Shown: positions 34,743-44,427, counted from the first letter of the stretch. The stretch is 64,000 nucleotides of DNA from Verrucomicrobiales bacterium (GCA_002715965.1 PBAL01000047.1:22282-86281), one strand, 5' to 3'. The notes: a model not told the origin generated them from the sequence alone. Program-made: numbers and translations.

Positions 34743-35879
34743 ATGAATAGATGGCTCACGCTACTGACACTCGCTGTCATTCCGACCGTCGCTTGCGCGG
34801 CTGCTCCCCAGTTTTCTGACAAACCCGTCTGGGTCAGCGGCAGCAATCATTGTGGTGGCGATGGGAACGCGCAGTTGCTCGATTTCGATCAAGACGGCGA
34901 TTTGGACCTGGTGACCAGTGCGCCCAATCCGAGTCGTTGGGTCGTGTTTGAAAACGTTGGCGGGAAATTCGGGCAGAAACCGATCTGGGAATCGAATGCG
35001 ACGACCGATTGCGACCACATCTCGGTGGTTGATTTCGACCAGGACGGATTGCCGGACCTGGCCGGCACGCACGAATCGTACAATACGCTCTATCTCAACA
35101 AAAAGGATCGCGCGAAGCGCTTTGGAACCCTGCCCGACTGGGAGACCGGCTTTTACACCGATTCGAACCAGATCGATTTCGGCGACATCGATGGCGATGG
35201 CGACAAAGACATGTTGATCGCCTCCGGGCTGCCGGTATTTCAACTCGCCTTGTTCGTGAACCAGGACGGCAATCTCTCTCGCACGATCACCAAACGCATC
35301 GGTCCGCGACAATACAGTGAGTCGTCGATCTTGGGCGATATCGACAACGACGGCGATCTGGACATCATCGCCACCTATTCCAAGGCGGGAACGATCCTTG
35401 TCTTCAAGAACAACGGCAGTGGCGTGTTTGACGAGGGAACCGAAATACTCAAAGACCCCAAGGTTAGGCACGTGCAGCGGATCTACTGCCTCGACGTAAA
35501 CAAGGACGGAAAGATGGAGTTGTTCTGCGCCAAGGGTCCGTGGGGTCCGCCTGGTCGCAGCATTGCCCTGACCTATCACAAGGGCGCGGCAAAGAAGGTG
35601 TGGGAGAGCGCGACGAACACCGGTTTTCACGGTTTTGACTTTGCCGATGTGGACGGAGACGGCGACCTGGACATGGCTGCAGCGGATTGGAGCGGGCGCA
35701 GCACATCGGTGTTCCTGCAAGAGAACGGCATGATTGCAACCAAGCCGATCTGGTCGGCTAAAACCCGTGCGCCGGTTCACGAAGCAAAATTCGGTGATGT
35801 CGATGGCGACGGCGATCTCGATGTCGTAGCAGGCGGTGTAGATCAGGCGATGCTCTTCGAAAACCTGACAACGAAATGA
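34743..35879 (+). CDS. Secreted FG-GAP/VCBS repeat protein
   Basis: The ATG at 34743 gives signal peptide MNRWLTLLTLAVIPTVACAA. The 378-residue mature protein is a beta-propeller of FG-GAP/VCBS repeats with calcium-loop motifs DFDQDGDLDLVTS, DFDQDGLPDLAGT, DIDGDGDKDMLIA, DIDNDGDLDIIAT, DVNKDGKMELFCA, DVDGDGDLDMAAA and DVDGDGDLDVVAG, seven blades in all. No enzymatic domain is fused. A surface or periplasmic binding scaffold is the usual interpretation. Its stop overlaps the ATG of the next gene by 4 nt, the first of several ATGA couplings in this cluster. Confidence 0.9.
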   Translation: MNRWLTLLTLAVIPTVACAAAPQFSDKPVWVSGSNHCGGDGNAQLLDFDQDGDLDLVTSAPNPSRWVVFENVGGKFGQKPIWESNATTDCDHISVVDFDQDGLPDLAGTHESYNTLYLNKKDRAKRFGTLPDWETGFYTDSNQIDFGDIDGDGDKDMLIASGLPVFQLALFVNQDGNLSRTITKRIGPRQYSESSILGDIDNDGDLDIIATYSKAGTILVFKNNGSGVFDEGTEILKDPKVRHVQRIYCLDVNKDGKMELFCAKGPWGPPGRSIALTYHKGAAKKVWESATNTGFHGFDFADVDGDGDLDMAAADWSGRSTSVFLQENGMIATKPIWSAKTRAPVHEAKFGDVDGDGDLDVVAGGVDQAMLFENLTTK

Positions 35880-36631
35880 AGAATTCTATCTTACTATTCG
35901 CGCTGTTCGCGATGCCTTTGGCGAGTAAAGCCGCCGAGAACGATCAGCCAGCCGAGAACACTTTGCGCAAGGCGATCCGCTCGGCGGGTGGCAAGCGTTT
36001 CAACAGCATCAAGGCCCCGACGATGTGGATGGAGACCGGGACCTATTACGGGACGGGCCAAGGCGTTCCGTTCGTCGCCCAGTACGCCACCTATTGGCCC
36101 AAGCGCTGGTACCGTCAATGGGTCGAAGGCCAATTCTCAATCGGCATCGCCGGCGAGCAGGTCACGGTGTTTCGGGGCGACAGCCACGAGGGCCAGAAAC
36201 TCTCCGGCCCGATGCTCAAAGCGACTTTGCATCACAACCAGGTTGCTTGGGCTCAACTGCTCTATCCGCTGACTGAAGACGAATACACACTGTCAAACAT
36301 TCCGGGCATTGACGTCGACGGCAACGCCACGGTTGGCATCAAGGCCGTTCATAAATCGGGCAGCGAGGTCAGCCTGTATTTTGACAAGCGGACGTTCCTG
36401 CTGAAGAAGACCGAAGCCATGGTGCCGGCTCGGGAATATGGTGGCAAGATGGTCGAGAGCGAGACCGTCTTCAGTGAGCACAAGCGATTCGGAGGGGTGT
36501 TACTGCCGGGCAAATGCAAGATTCTCTACGACGGCAAGCTGTTCGTTGAGAGCGAAAGAAAGGCCATTAAAACGCATGCCACCATCGATCCGGCGTGGTT
36601 TGGCACAAAAGGTCCGGCGCGGGTTCGATGA
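35876..36631 (+). CDS. LolA/outer-membrane-lipoprotein-carrier-like exported protein
   Basis: A 251-residue protein with signal peptide MKNSILLFALFAMPLASKAA. The body (LRKAIRSAGGKRFNSIKAPT, VFRGDSHEGQKLSGPMLKAT, VSLYFDKRTFLLKKTEAMVP, ETVFSEHKRFGGVLLPGKCK then ILYDGKL) has the pattern of LolA/LolB/RseB-like half-barrels, in particular 'xLYFDxxTFLLxK...F..Y+...G..LP'. The family is broad, binds lipids or hydrophobic groups, and is often embedded in PVC catabolic operons. ATGA overlaps on both sides put it in one translationally coupled unit. Confidence 0.65.
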   Translation: MKNSILLFALFAMPLASKAAENDQPAENTLRKAIRSAGGKRFNSIKAPTMWMETGTYYGTGQGVPFVAQYATYWPKRWYRQWVEGQFSIGIAGEQVTVFRGDSHEGQKLSGPMLKATLHHNQVAWAQLLYPLTEDEYTLSNIPGIDVDGNATVGIKAVHKSGSEVSLYFDKRTFLLKKTEAMVPAREYGGKMVESETVFSEHKRFGGVLLPGKCKILYDGKLFVESERKAIKTHATIDPAWFGTKGPARVR

Positions 36632-39600
36632 GACTTATCCTTGGTATCTTGCTCGCAGTAGTGACGGTTGCGTCATCGGCTGAGCCGTATCGACTGATCT
36701 TCAATTGCGATGGCCACGCGGTTTTCATCGACGCCAAGGGCGACACGGAGCAATGGCTGCGAAATCTTTTCGACCCGCTCGAAGGCAGCCATGTCGACGC
36801 GTTGTTCTGGTGTGATGGCGCCGGCGGCAACACGGCCAACTATGACAGCCAGGTCCTCGAACGAAACGGCCAGCGCATCGGCAAGCTCAATCCGCATGTA
36901 ACGAGGCTGATCGAGGAAGGGAACGATCCTCCGAAGCTGGTGATTCGGGAGGCGCGGAAACGGAAGATCGATGTGTTCTATTCGTTCCGCTTCAACGACA
37001 TCCACGATTCGTTCATCCCCGCGGAGTTTCCGACGTTCAAGGAGAAGCACCCGGAGTGGATGCTGGGCAAACAGAAATACGGCTCCGTGACCTCATATCC
37101 GACCGCGTTAAACTTCGCCCTCAAGGAGGTTCGCGATTTGAAGTTCCAAGTGGTGAAGGACATTTTCAGTCAGTACGACTTTGATGGCCTGGAAATCGAT
37201 TTCCTGAGAGGCGCTCCCTACTTCCTTCCCGACCAGATCCAAGAGAACGCGCCACTGTTGACCGGGTTGCTCAAGCGGATTCGCAATGAACTGAACGAAC
37301 GGGGGCGCGAGCGCGGCCGGCCGATTCGCCTGGCCGTCCGGGTCGATGAAACATTGCGTGGCTGCCGCCAGGACGGCTTCGAGGTGAAGCGCTGGATCGA
37401 CGAAGGCTTGGTCGACATGATCATCCTCGGAAGCGGTGTCATCGACATCGACGTGGGGGCTTTCAAGCAACTGACTCGGGGGACGGAGGTCACCGTGCAT
37501 CCCTGCCTCTACGGTTGGCCCAGCAAGTACATGCCCATCCCGCGCGACATGGCCTGCGCGTCGGCGTTGAATTACTGGGCCCAGGGCGCGGATGGTCTTT
37601 ATCTGTTCAACTGGTTTCCACATCAGAAAAACAACAGCGAAGCCACCGGCGCCTACCAGCAGGAGTTGCTGCGGAAACTGGGTGATCCACAGAAGATTCT
37701 CGCAGGCGAACATAACTACCTGTTTGCGGCCGATCGCGGCCGTCCGGCAGCCGAGCACCCCGGCAATTGGCTGGACTGTATCTTGCCAATGGAATTGAAA
37801 CGTGGCGGCGCAACGGTGTTTCGGTTGCGGACAACCGGTCTGCCGACGAACACCACAGCGGCGCAAATCCGTCTGCAATTCGATGATCCGGTCCAAGCGT
37901 CCTCGGTCTCTGCCCGCATTCATGAAACCGATCTGAAACTTCACGGTGCCAGCTCGAACGTGCTGACCGCCACCTTGAGTTCGGACAAACTGTTGCGCGG
38001 TGACAACCAGGTTCGGGTGTCCTTGAGCGCGGGGCAAGCAACGCTAAGAGCTGCGGAAGTGCGCCTGCGTTACGAACGTCCGCCACTGGCCTGGTTGCAA
38101 CGCCCAACGCCCAAGACAGCGACCGTCGAGATCGATCCAAAAGCCGGACCGGTGCTTCGGTACGCAGCGCAGGAATTGCGACGCAATTTGCGCGAATTGT
38201 TCTCGATTGATGTGGTCACAAAGGACGGCGAGGCAACATTCCGTTTGCGATCGGACGGCGGGACAGGGCAGGCGTTCAAAATCACGACTGGCGAATCGAT
38301 CAAGATCCAAGGCGACAGTGACGCATCCGTTATGTGGGCGGTTTATGAACTCGTCGAAGCCTGGGGCGTGCAGTTTGAACTGGATCGCGATGTGTTGCCG
38401 CGAACACCAAGCTTCAGTTTGCCCACGAATGTCGTTCGCAAGAAACCCCGCCTGCCCGTGAGACAATGGCGCGTGATGAACGACTTTGCCTGTGGCCCCG
38501 AGTCATGGGGCTTCGATGATTACCACAAGACAATCGACCAACTCGCAAAGCTCAAGTTCAACCGGCTCTACATCTCGATCTACCCGTGGCAACCGTTCCT
38601 CGATTTGAAATACCAAGGCGTGGAGCGCGAGAAAGCCTGGCTGTGGTACGGCTATGATTTTCCGATCACCGACGACATGCCAGGCCGCCATTTGTTTGGC
38701 GACCAGAAGACGTTTTGGAATCCCGATCTGCCGCCCCCGGATGATTACCAGGCTTTTCATCGTGCGTCCAAGCGGCTTTTGCGTCAGATCATCGATCACG
38801 CCCATAAGCGCGGCATGGAGGTTGCGCTCACGGCCGGGTTGTTCGAATTTCCACCCGAGTTTCGCGACACGCTCAAGCACTCGCAGAAGGTGCATCAGCT
38901 CAACGAGTTGACGATCGTGCCCGGCGCGCAAACGCCCTTGGAGGATCCGCAACTGCTGGACCTGGCGACCGCCGTGGTCGAACAGACAATCGAAACGTAT
39001 CCCAAGGCCGATTTCCTCATGCTGTGGGCGCCGGAGTTCCGGCAGTGGAAATCCCATTACGAACGGGCTTGGAAGGATCTCCATGAGCGCTATCGCTGGC
39101 CGGACACCTTGACCCTGGAAGGGATGTTGGAGAAGGCGGCCACGCGCAAGAATTACTCTGGCGGCTTGGAGCGTGTCCGGGACGAAATTCAGGGCGACAT
39201 CGTGGTGCTGTGGTTTTACGACCGTGTCTTGCGAAGAGTCACCAGCAAGCCGGGCGGCTCCCAACCGAAGATCGTGTACGGTCACGTTACAGAAGAACTG
39301 TTCCCGCTGTTGCGATACGTGATGCCGGCCGGATCCGAAGCGCTCAGCACCATCGACTACACCCCGACCCGCATTGTCAACCGCAAGGAAGTCATGAACG
39401 AAGTGGACACCCGCCACGTTCCGGCATCGCTGATCTTCACGCTGCATGACGACAACATCGGGGTCATCCCGCAACTCATGACCGAGCCGTTGTCCGAATT
39501 GCTGGAACACATGGCCATGATCGGCTGGAGCGGATTCTGCACGCGCTATTGGCAGACCACCGACCACCACTGGACGATCGCCTATCTCGCCGAAGCATCC

Positions 39601-40143
39601 TGGACTCCAGACGTGAGTCCCGAAGACATCTACCGCCGGCGTCTCTTGAGGGAAGTTGGACCCGCGGCCACTGAGCCCGCGCTGGCAATGTTGCAACGCC
39701 TGCAACAAGTCACCACCGAGTTGGAAACGAATTCCGTCTGGCTGTCATTTCCCGTGCCCAACATGATGAGCAAGCACTGGATAAGCAACCCCTTGCCGGA
39801 AGCCGTCGCTGCCGCGCGCGTTGGTTACCGTCAAGCGTTGCGATTGGCGCAGGAAGCCTCGTCGCTGTCGCCGGAAGACTCCAAGTGGTTGAAGTATTGG
39901 AAGGGGCGACTGGAATTCGGCATCGGCTATATCGACACCGTTGAAGCCGTCCGCAAAGCCGGCCCGGCCGAAAAAGCCGGTGACGCGCAATCTGCTCGCC
40001 GGCATGCCGAAGCCGCATTGAAGTCAGCGACAGCTGCGATCGAGTCCTACGCGAGCGTGGCTCGCAACCAATCCGACCGCGGCGCGATCGCGACCATGGG
40101 TGAGTTTGTTTATCGATACCTCAAGCAAAAGCTGGAGAAGTGA
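36628..40143 (+). CDS. Large secreted fusion: GHL10-like TIM barrel + GH67/alpha-glucuronidase-like module
   Basis: ATG 36628 overlaps the previous stop and opens MRLILGILLAVVTVASSAEP. Of 1171 residues, about 20-400 form a glycoside-hydrolase-like barrel (VFYSFRFNDIHDSFIPAEFP, FDGLEIDFLRGAPYFLPDQI, IRLAVRVDETLRG, GADGLYLFNWFPHQKN) of the GHL10/DUF4015-like type. A beta-sandwich follows. From about 495, an alpha-glucuronidase-type N-domain (TVEIDPKAGPVLRYAAQELR) precedes a second barrel at about 615-960 (KLKFNRLYISIYPWQPFLDL, DFLMLWAPEFRQWKSHYERA) and a helical tail. Each half alone equals a typical PVC glycosidase-like protein. Two putative catalytic barrels in one exported chain suggest action on successive linkages of one glycan, an inference. 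Confidence 0.8.
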   Translation: MRLILGILLAVVTVASSAEPYRLIFNCDGHAVFIDAKGDTEQWLRNLFDPLEGSHVDALFWCDGAGGNTANYDSQVLERNGQRIGKLNPHVTRLIEEGNDPPKLVIREARKRKIDVFYSFRFNDIHDSFIPAEFPTFKEKHPEWMLGKQKYGSVTSYPTALNFALKEVRDLKFQVVKDIFSQYDFDGLEIDFLRGAPYFLPDQIQENAPLLTGLLKRIRNELNERGRERGRPIRLAVRVDETLRGCRQDGFEVKRWIDEGLVDMIILGSGVIDIDVGAFKQLTRGTEVTVHPCLYGWPSKYMPIPRDMACASALNYWAQGADGLYLFNWFPHQKNNSEATGAYQQELLRKLGDPQKILAGEHNYLFAADRGRPAAEHPGNWLDCILPMELKRGGATVFRLRTTGLPTNTTAAQIRLQFDDPVQASSVSARIHETDLKLHGASSNVLTATLSSDKLLRGDNQVRVSLSAGQATLRAAEVRLRYERPPLAWLQRPTPKTATVEIDPKAGPVLRYAAQELRRNLRELFSIDVVTKDGEATFRLRSDGGTGQAFKITTGESIKIQGDSDASVMWAVYELVEAWGVQFELDRDVLPRTPSFSLPTNVVRKKPRLPVRQWRVMNDFACGPESWGFDDYHKTIDQLAKLKFNRLYISIYPWQPFLDLKYQGVEREKAWLWYGYDFPITDDMPGRHLFGDQKTFWNPDLPPPDDYQAFHRASKRLLRQIIDHAHKRGMEVALTAGLFEFPPEFRDTLKHSQKVHQLNELTIVPGAQTPLEDPQLLDLATAVVEQTIETYPKADFLMLWAPEFRQWKSHYERAWKDLHERYRWPDTLTLEGMLEKAATRKNYSGGLERVRDEIQGDIVVLWFYDRVLRRVTSKPGGSQPKIVYGHVTEELFPLLRYVMPAGSEALSTIDYTPTRIVNRKEVMNEVDTRHVPASLIFTLHDDNIGVIPQLMTEPLSELLEHMAMIGWSGFCTRYWQTTDHHWTIAYLAEASWTPDVSPEDIYRRRLLREVGPAATEPALAMLQRLQQVTTELETNSVWLSFPVPNMMSKHWISNPLPEAVAAARVGYRQALRLAQEASSLSPEDSKWLKYWKGRLEFGIGYIDTVEAVRKAGPAEKAGDAQSARRHAEAALKSATAAIESYASVARNQSDRGAIATMGEFVYRYLKQKLEK

Positions 40144-40176
40144 TCACCCCGACCAAGGGCAAGACAAGAGCGCAGT

Positions 40177-41232
40177 TTGCGCGTAGACTCCTTCCTCGTG
40201 CAACCAAGTGCACAATTCGACGAACTCTTTCGCGAACGGAAAAACGTCATGGCGCTTGCGCCGATGCAGGACGTAACCGATCTCGCGTTCTGGCGATTGA
40301 TGAACCAGTACGGCGGGGCGGATCTGTATTTCACGGAGTATTTTCGCGTGCATCCGACTTCGCGACTGGAGAAGAGTATTCTCCCTTCGATCGTCGAGAA
40401 TCCCACGGGCCAACCCGCGGTCGCCCAGATGATCGGGAACGACATCCCGGCGCTGGTTCGCACGGCCAAAGAACTCCAGCAACATCCCATTGCCGCAGTT
40501 GACCTGAACCTCGGTTGCCCGGCGCCGGTGGTTTACAAGAAGTGTGCGGGTGGTGGGTTGCTGCGTGAACCGCAACGCGTGGACGGGATTCTCGGGGCCT
40601 TGAGGGATGCGGTGGAAATTCGGTTCACGGTGAAGACGCGCATCGGGTTCGACGATCCTGCAGTTTTCGATGAACTGCTTCCAATCTTCGCCAAGCACGG
40701 CCTCGATCTGCTGACTGTGCACGCGCGGACGGTCAAGGAGATGTATCGCTCCGAAGTGCACTACGAGTTTATTCAACGGGCGGCCCAAGCGGTCGACTGC
40801 CCCGTGCTCGCCAACGGTAATATTCATTCTCCCGAGCAGGCGCAGGCGATCTTGGAACGGACCGGCGCTGCAGGACTCATGATCGGGCGCGGCGCAATTC
40901 GCAATCCCTGGCTGTTTCATCAGATCCGGCAGCATGAACGAGGCGAAACTGTCTTCGTCCCGAAAGGGCACGATGCTCTCGAATACATCAGGCGTTTATT
41001 CCATGCCGTCACCGACGAGGATGCCCCGCAGACCTCGCGCGTCCAACGAGTGAAGAAGCACATGAACTTTCTCGGTATGGGCGTCGATCCCGATGGCGGA
41101 TTCCTCCATGACGTCCGGCGGGTTCGATCGGAGGCGGATTTCTTCAGCCTTTGCGAGTCCTTCCTGGATCACGATCGTCCGATGCCATTGATCCCCTTCA
41201 GCGAATCCGAAAAACGACTCCCGACATCATGA
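40177..41232 (+). CDS. tRNA-dihydrouridine synthase (DUS family)
   Basis: FMN-dependent reduction of uridine to dihydrouridine in tRNA. The 351-residue sequence has the family's ordered barrel motifs: MALAPMQDVTDLAFWRLMNQ, LYFTEYFRVHP, VAQMIGNDIPALVRTAKELQ, AVDLNLGCPAPVVYKKCAGG with the catalytic Cys in KKCAGGGLL, FTVKTRIGFDD, LLTVHARTVKEMY and VLANGNIHSPEQAQAILERT then GAAGLMIGRGA. The start is uncertain: TTG 40177 or GTG 40198, the latter giving a start typical of the family. It is a housekeeping enzyme inside a secreted-protein cluster, and its stop overlaps the ATG of the esterase. Confidence 0.92.
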   Translation: MRVDSFLVQPSAQFDELFRERKNVMALAPMQDVTDLAFWRLMNQYGGADLYFTEYFRVHPTSRLEKSILPSIVENPTGQPAVAQMIGNDIPALVRTAKELQQHPIAAVDLNLGCPAPVVYKKCAGGGLLREPQRVDGILGALRDAVEIRFTVKTRIGFDDPAVFDELLPIFAKHGLDLLTVHARTVKEMYRSEVHYEFIQRAAQAVDCPVLANGNIHSPEQAQAILERTGAAGLMIGRGAIRNPWLFHQIRQHERGETVFVPKGHDALEYIRRLFHAVTDEDAPQTSRVQRVKKHMNFLGMGVDPDGGFLHDVRRVRSEADFFSLCESFLDHDRPMPLIPFSESEKRLPTS

Positions 41233-43283
41233 ACGAACTATCCCGACGTCACGCAATTGAAGCCACTGGACTTGGATTGCTCAGCCTGCCCTTCATCGAT
41301 CACAGCACGGATGCTGCCGAGGCCCCCCGCATGGAGCCGTTCAATCGTTTCCCGCGCATGGTTCAGGAACACTTCGTGCGCCGGCTTCGCGTTCATGACG
41401 ACATCCATCGCAACCGCATTCTCGCCATCAAATCGAAGGCACAGGCGCAGGCATATGTGAATGATGTGCAGCGCAAGATTCAATTGGCCTTCGGTCCTTG
41501 GCCTGCCAAGACACCGTTGAAGCCGCGCGTGACGAAGGTGCTGAAGCGCGACGGCTTTCGGATCGAAAACGTCATCTTCGAAAGTCGGCCCGGATTTCTC
41601 GTCACCGCCAACCTCTACCTTCCGGAAAACACTGAGAAACCTGTGCCGGGTGTGGTCGGCACCTGTGGCCATTCTTCGAACGGCAAGCAAGCCGAGCCTT
41701 ACCAGGCCTTTGCGCAGGGACTCGCGCGACTGGGTTACGCCTGCCTGATCTACGATCCCATCGGTCAGGGCGAACGCCTCCAATATGTGACTGACGACCT
41801 CAAAGCGGTCTTGCGGCCCGGGACAGCGGAACACATTCACGCGGGGAACCAGCAAATCCTGCTTGGCGAGTTTTTTGGTTCATGGCGCGCCTGGGACGGA
41901 ATCCGCGCGCTGGATTACCTGCTCACCCGCCCGGAAGTCGACAAGAACCACCTCGGCGTCACCGGCAATTCCGGCGGAGGCACGATGACGACGTGGCTGG
42001 CCGGTGTGGAGAATCGTTGGACCATGGCCGCGCCAAGCTGTTTCGTAACCACCTTCCGCAGAAATCTGGAAAACGAACTCCCTGCCGATTCCGAGCAATG
42101 CCCTCCCCGCGTCCTTGCCCTGGGCTTGGATCATTGTGATTTCCTCGCCGCACTTGCGCCTCGTCCGGTGGTGGTACTTGCGAAAGAGAAGGACTACTTT
42201 GACGCCCGTGGTGCTGAAGAAGCCTACGCCCGACTGCGCCATCTCTATCGCGCGCTTGGCGCGGAGGAAAATGTCCGGCTCTTCATCGGCCCGACCTATC
42301 ACGGCTTTTCGCAAGAGAATCGTGAGGCCATGTATTCTTTGTTCAACTTCGCGACTGAAGCCGCTCAGTCCAGCACAGAACCCACCATCACCCAGGAGAA
42401 AGACGAGACGCTCTGGTGCACGCCCAATGGACAGGTTGCCGGCCTCGGATCCAAGACCGTGTTTCAATTCGCGAGTGAATCTTCGAAGAACTTGGCCAAG
42501 TCACGTAACAATCCATCCGGCGCGGGCTTGCTGAGACTTCTCACTGAAACACTGAACATGCCGGAAGCCACTGGCGTGCCGGAATATCGAATTCTTCGTC
42601 CCCAGAGCAACCGCAAGTATCCCACGCGATACTACGCGAATTACCTGGTTGAGACCGAACCGGGCGTCCAAGCCGTCCTGACCATGCTTTCCAAGGACCG
42701 CATCTACTCGCGGCCTCGCACCGAGAACAAGCGCGCCGTTCTTTACGTGCCGCACCAATCAGCTGACGCAGACCTCAGGGAAGATCCACTGATCAAGGAG
42801 GTTCTCGCAGCTGAAGAGGGCGTTCCGTTCTTCGCCTGCGACGTGCGCGGTTGTGGCGAGTCGCAACCCGATACCTGCCGCGCCGGCAGCTTCCTCAGTC
42901 CTTACGGAAGCGATTACTTCTATTCCGCCCACTCGATCATGCTCGATCAGCCATACCTCGGCCAAAAGACATTCGACTTGTTGCGCGTTCTGGATTGGTT
43001 GAAGAGCCTGGGGCATCAAGAGGTCCATCTGGTCGCCAGGGGCTGGGGTGCGCTGGCCGGAACCTTTGCCTCAGCGCTGAGTGGCCAGGTCAAACAAGTG
43101 ACTCTCAAGAATGCCCTCACAAGCTACGCGTCCGTTGCGGAAACCGAGCACTATCACTGGCCGCTCTCAACGCTTCTACCCGGCGTGCTGCTTCACTTCG
43201 ACCTGCCGGATTGCTACTCGGAGTTGAAGCAGAAGCAGCTACGACAGATCGACCCATGGGGAGCCAAGGCCGGACGTCATTGA
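41229..43283 (+). CDS. Two-module alpha/beta hydrolase (acetyl xylan esterase-like), exported
   Basis: ATG 41229 overlaps the DUS stop by 4 nt. A twin-arginine-like segment (LSRRHAIEATGLGLLSLPFI) starts the 684-residue product. The first module (about 60-400) is an acetyl-xylan-esterase/dienelactone-type hydrolase: VPGVVGTCGHSSNGK, CLIYDPIGQGERLQY, nucleophile elbow LGVTGNSGGGTMTTW (Ser near 247) and a late Asp/His (KEKDYFDARGAEEAY, GPTYHGFSQENREA). The second module (about 430-680) has the same fold outline (FFACDVRGCGESQPDTCRAG) but its elbow reads HLVARGWGALAGTFA, with no serine, so it should be non-catalytic. Deacetylation of a plant or algal polysaccharide is a plausible role. Confidence 0.85.
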   Translation: MNELSRRHAIEATGLGLLSLPFIDHSTDAAEAPRMEPFNRFPRMVQEHFVRRLRVHDDIHRNRILAIKSKAQAQAYVNDVQRKIQLAFGPWPAKTPLKPRVTKVLKRDGFRIENVIFESRPGFLVTANLYLPENTEKPVPGVVGTCGHSSNGKQAEPYQAFAQGLARLGYACLIYDPIGQGERLQYVTDDLKAVLRPGTAEHIHAGNQQILLGEFFGSWRAWDGIRALDYLLTRPEVDKNHLGVTGNSGGGTMTTWLAGVENRWTMAAPSCFVTTFRRNLENELPADSEQCPPRVLALGLDHCDFLAALAPRPVVVLAKEKDYFDARGAEEAYARLRHLYRALGAEENVRLFIGPTYHGFSQENREAMYSLFNFATEAAQSSTEPTITQEKDETLWCTPNGQVAGLGSKTVFQFASESSKNLAKSRNNPSGAGLLRLLTETLNMPEATGVPEYRILRPQSNRKYPTRYYANYLVETEPGVQAVLTMLSKDRIYSRPRTENKRAVLYVPHQSADADLREDPLIKEVLAAEEGVPFFACDVRGCGESQPDTCRAGSFLSPYGSDYFYSAHSIMLDQPYLGQKTFDLLRVLDWLKSLGHQEVHLVARGWGALAGTFASALSGQVKQVTLKNALTSYASVAETEHYHWPLSTLLPGVLLHFDLPDCYSELKQKQLRQIDPWGAKAGRH

Positions 43284-43323
43284 ACAAGATTGACTTTGCC
43301 CGAGTAATTCCCAGCTTCGCCCG

Positions 43324-44427
43324 ATGCGAATCCTGCTTGGCCTGCTCCTGTTGAACACCGCGCTCTTCAGTGCGGAGATTCCAGCGGAGAAGTTGAACAC
43401 CCTTGTCGGTGCACTCACGCGGCTGGGACCGGAGAAGGTGAACGCCAACCCACGGCTGCTTGAGGCGCTGAACAAGGTGCTCGATGCAACAAAAGGAACG
43501 GGACGGTTCGTCGAGATCGTCAGCGCGTTCAAGTTGGCGGATCGGAATGATGAACTGCTAAAGCTCGCCATCGCAAATCCGAACAACAACGTGGGCGTGG
43601 ATTCGGTCAAGGTGTTGATGTCGAACAAAGGCACTCGGCTGCTGAAGGGCGCGTTGAAGCGCGAAAACGAAGGCGAGGCAATTTCGCTGATTGAGGCCAT
43701 TGGCAACACAGTCTCGGGTTCAACCATTCCCATTCTTACCGTGGGACTTGATGATTCGAAGGGCAGGACTGAAGTGCGCAAGGCGGCTGTCCGGTCGCTT
43801 GCCAAATTCAAGCAGGGAGCTCAGGCATTGTTGGATCGGGCGAAGTCCGGGGAGATCGACAGCACGATTCGCCTGACCGCAGCGACCGAACTCAATGCCG
43901 TGCGCTGGGCTGATGTCAGGGCACAGGCTGCCGAACTCGTTCCTCTGCCGAAGGGGCGTGAGGGCACGTCCTTCGCACCAATCGCGGAGTTGATCAAACG
44001 AAGCGGTGACCCCAAGCGCGGCCAATCGGTTTTCTTCCGGGAAACGGTCATGTGCAGCCGCTGTCACCAGGTAAACGGCGTGGGAATCGATTTTGGCCCG
44101 GCCTTGTCCGAAATCGGCACCAAGCTTTCGGCGGAAGCACTCTACGAATCCATCCTTGCTCCCAATGCCGGAATTCTCATGGGCTACGAATCCTGGACAG
44201 TCGAAACCAAGACCGGTGACGAATTCTACGGACTGTTGATCAGCGATACCGACAAGACCCTCACAATAAAAACTGTCGGTGGCATTCTGAACAAGGTCGA
44301 CAAGTCCGCCATTCTCCGACGCAGCAAGTCCAAACTCTCCACTATGCCCGACGGCCTTCAGCAGCTGATGTCCGAACAGGATCTCATCGATCTGGTTGAA
44401 TACCTGAAAACGCTGAAGAAGAAGTGA
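43324..44427 (+). CDS. Exported haem-binding c-type domain protein with HEAT-like region
   Basis: Signal peptide MRILLGLLLLNTALFSAEIP. Residues about 30-220 are helical with HEAT-like periodicity (VRKAAVRSLAKFKQGAQALL, IRLTAATELNAVRWADVRAQ). From about 230 a TIGR02603-type haem-binding domain follows: GDPKRGQSVFFRETVMCSRC with CSRCH near 243, GIDFGPALSEIGTKLSAEAL, YESILAPNAGILMGYESWTV and ending DLIDLVEYLKTL. Such domains usually sit at the end of much longer membrane-bound dehydrogenase proteins; here the dehydrogenase propeller is absent, so it is a shorter stand-alone form. Periplasmic electron transfer is likely. Confidence 0.85.
   Translation: MRILLGLLLLNTALFSAEIPAEKLNTLVGALTRLGPEKVNANPRLLEALNKVLDATKGTGRFVEIVSAFKLADRNDELLKLAIANPNNNVGVDSVKVLMSNKGTRLLKGALKRENEGEAISLIEAIGNTVSGSTIPILTVGLDDSKGRTEVRKAAVRSLAKFKQGAQALLDRAKSGEIDSTIRLTAATELNAVRWADVRAQAAELVPLPKGREGTSFAPIAELIKRSGDPKRGQSVFFRETVMCSRCHQVNGVGIDFGPALSEIGTKLSAEALYESILAPNAGILMGYESWTVETKTGDEFYGLLISDTDKTLTIKTVGGILNKVDKSAILRRSKSKLSTMPDGLQQLMSEQDLIDLVEYLKTLKKK

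Noticed and set aside
38503-39708. 401-aa minus-strand ORF
   Set aside because: It is antisense to the double-glycosidase gene, whose domains are clear.
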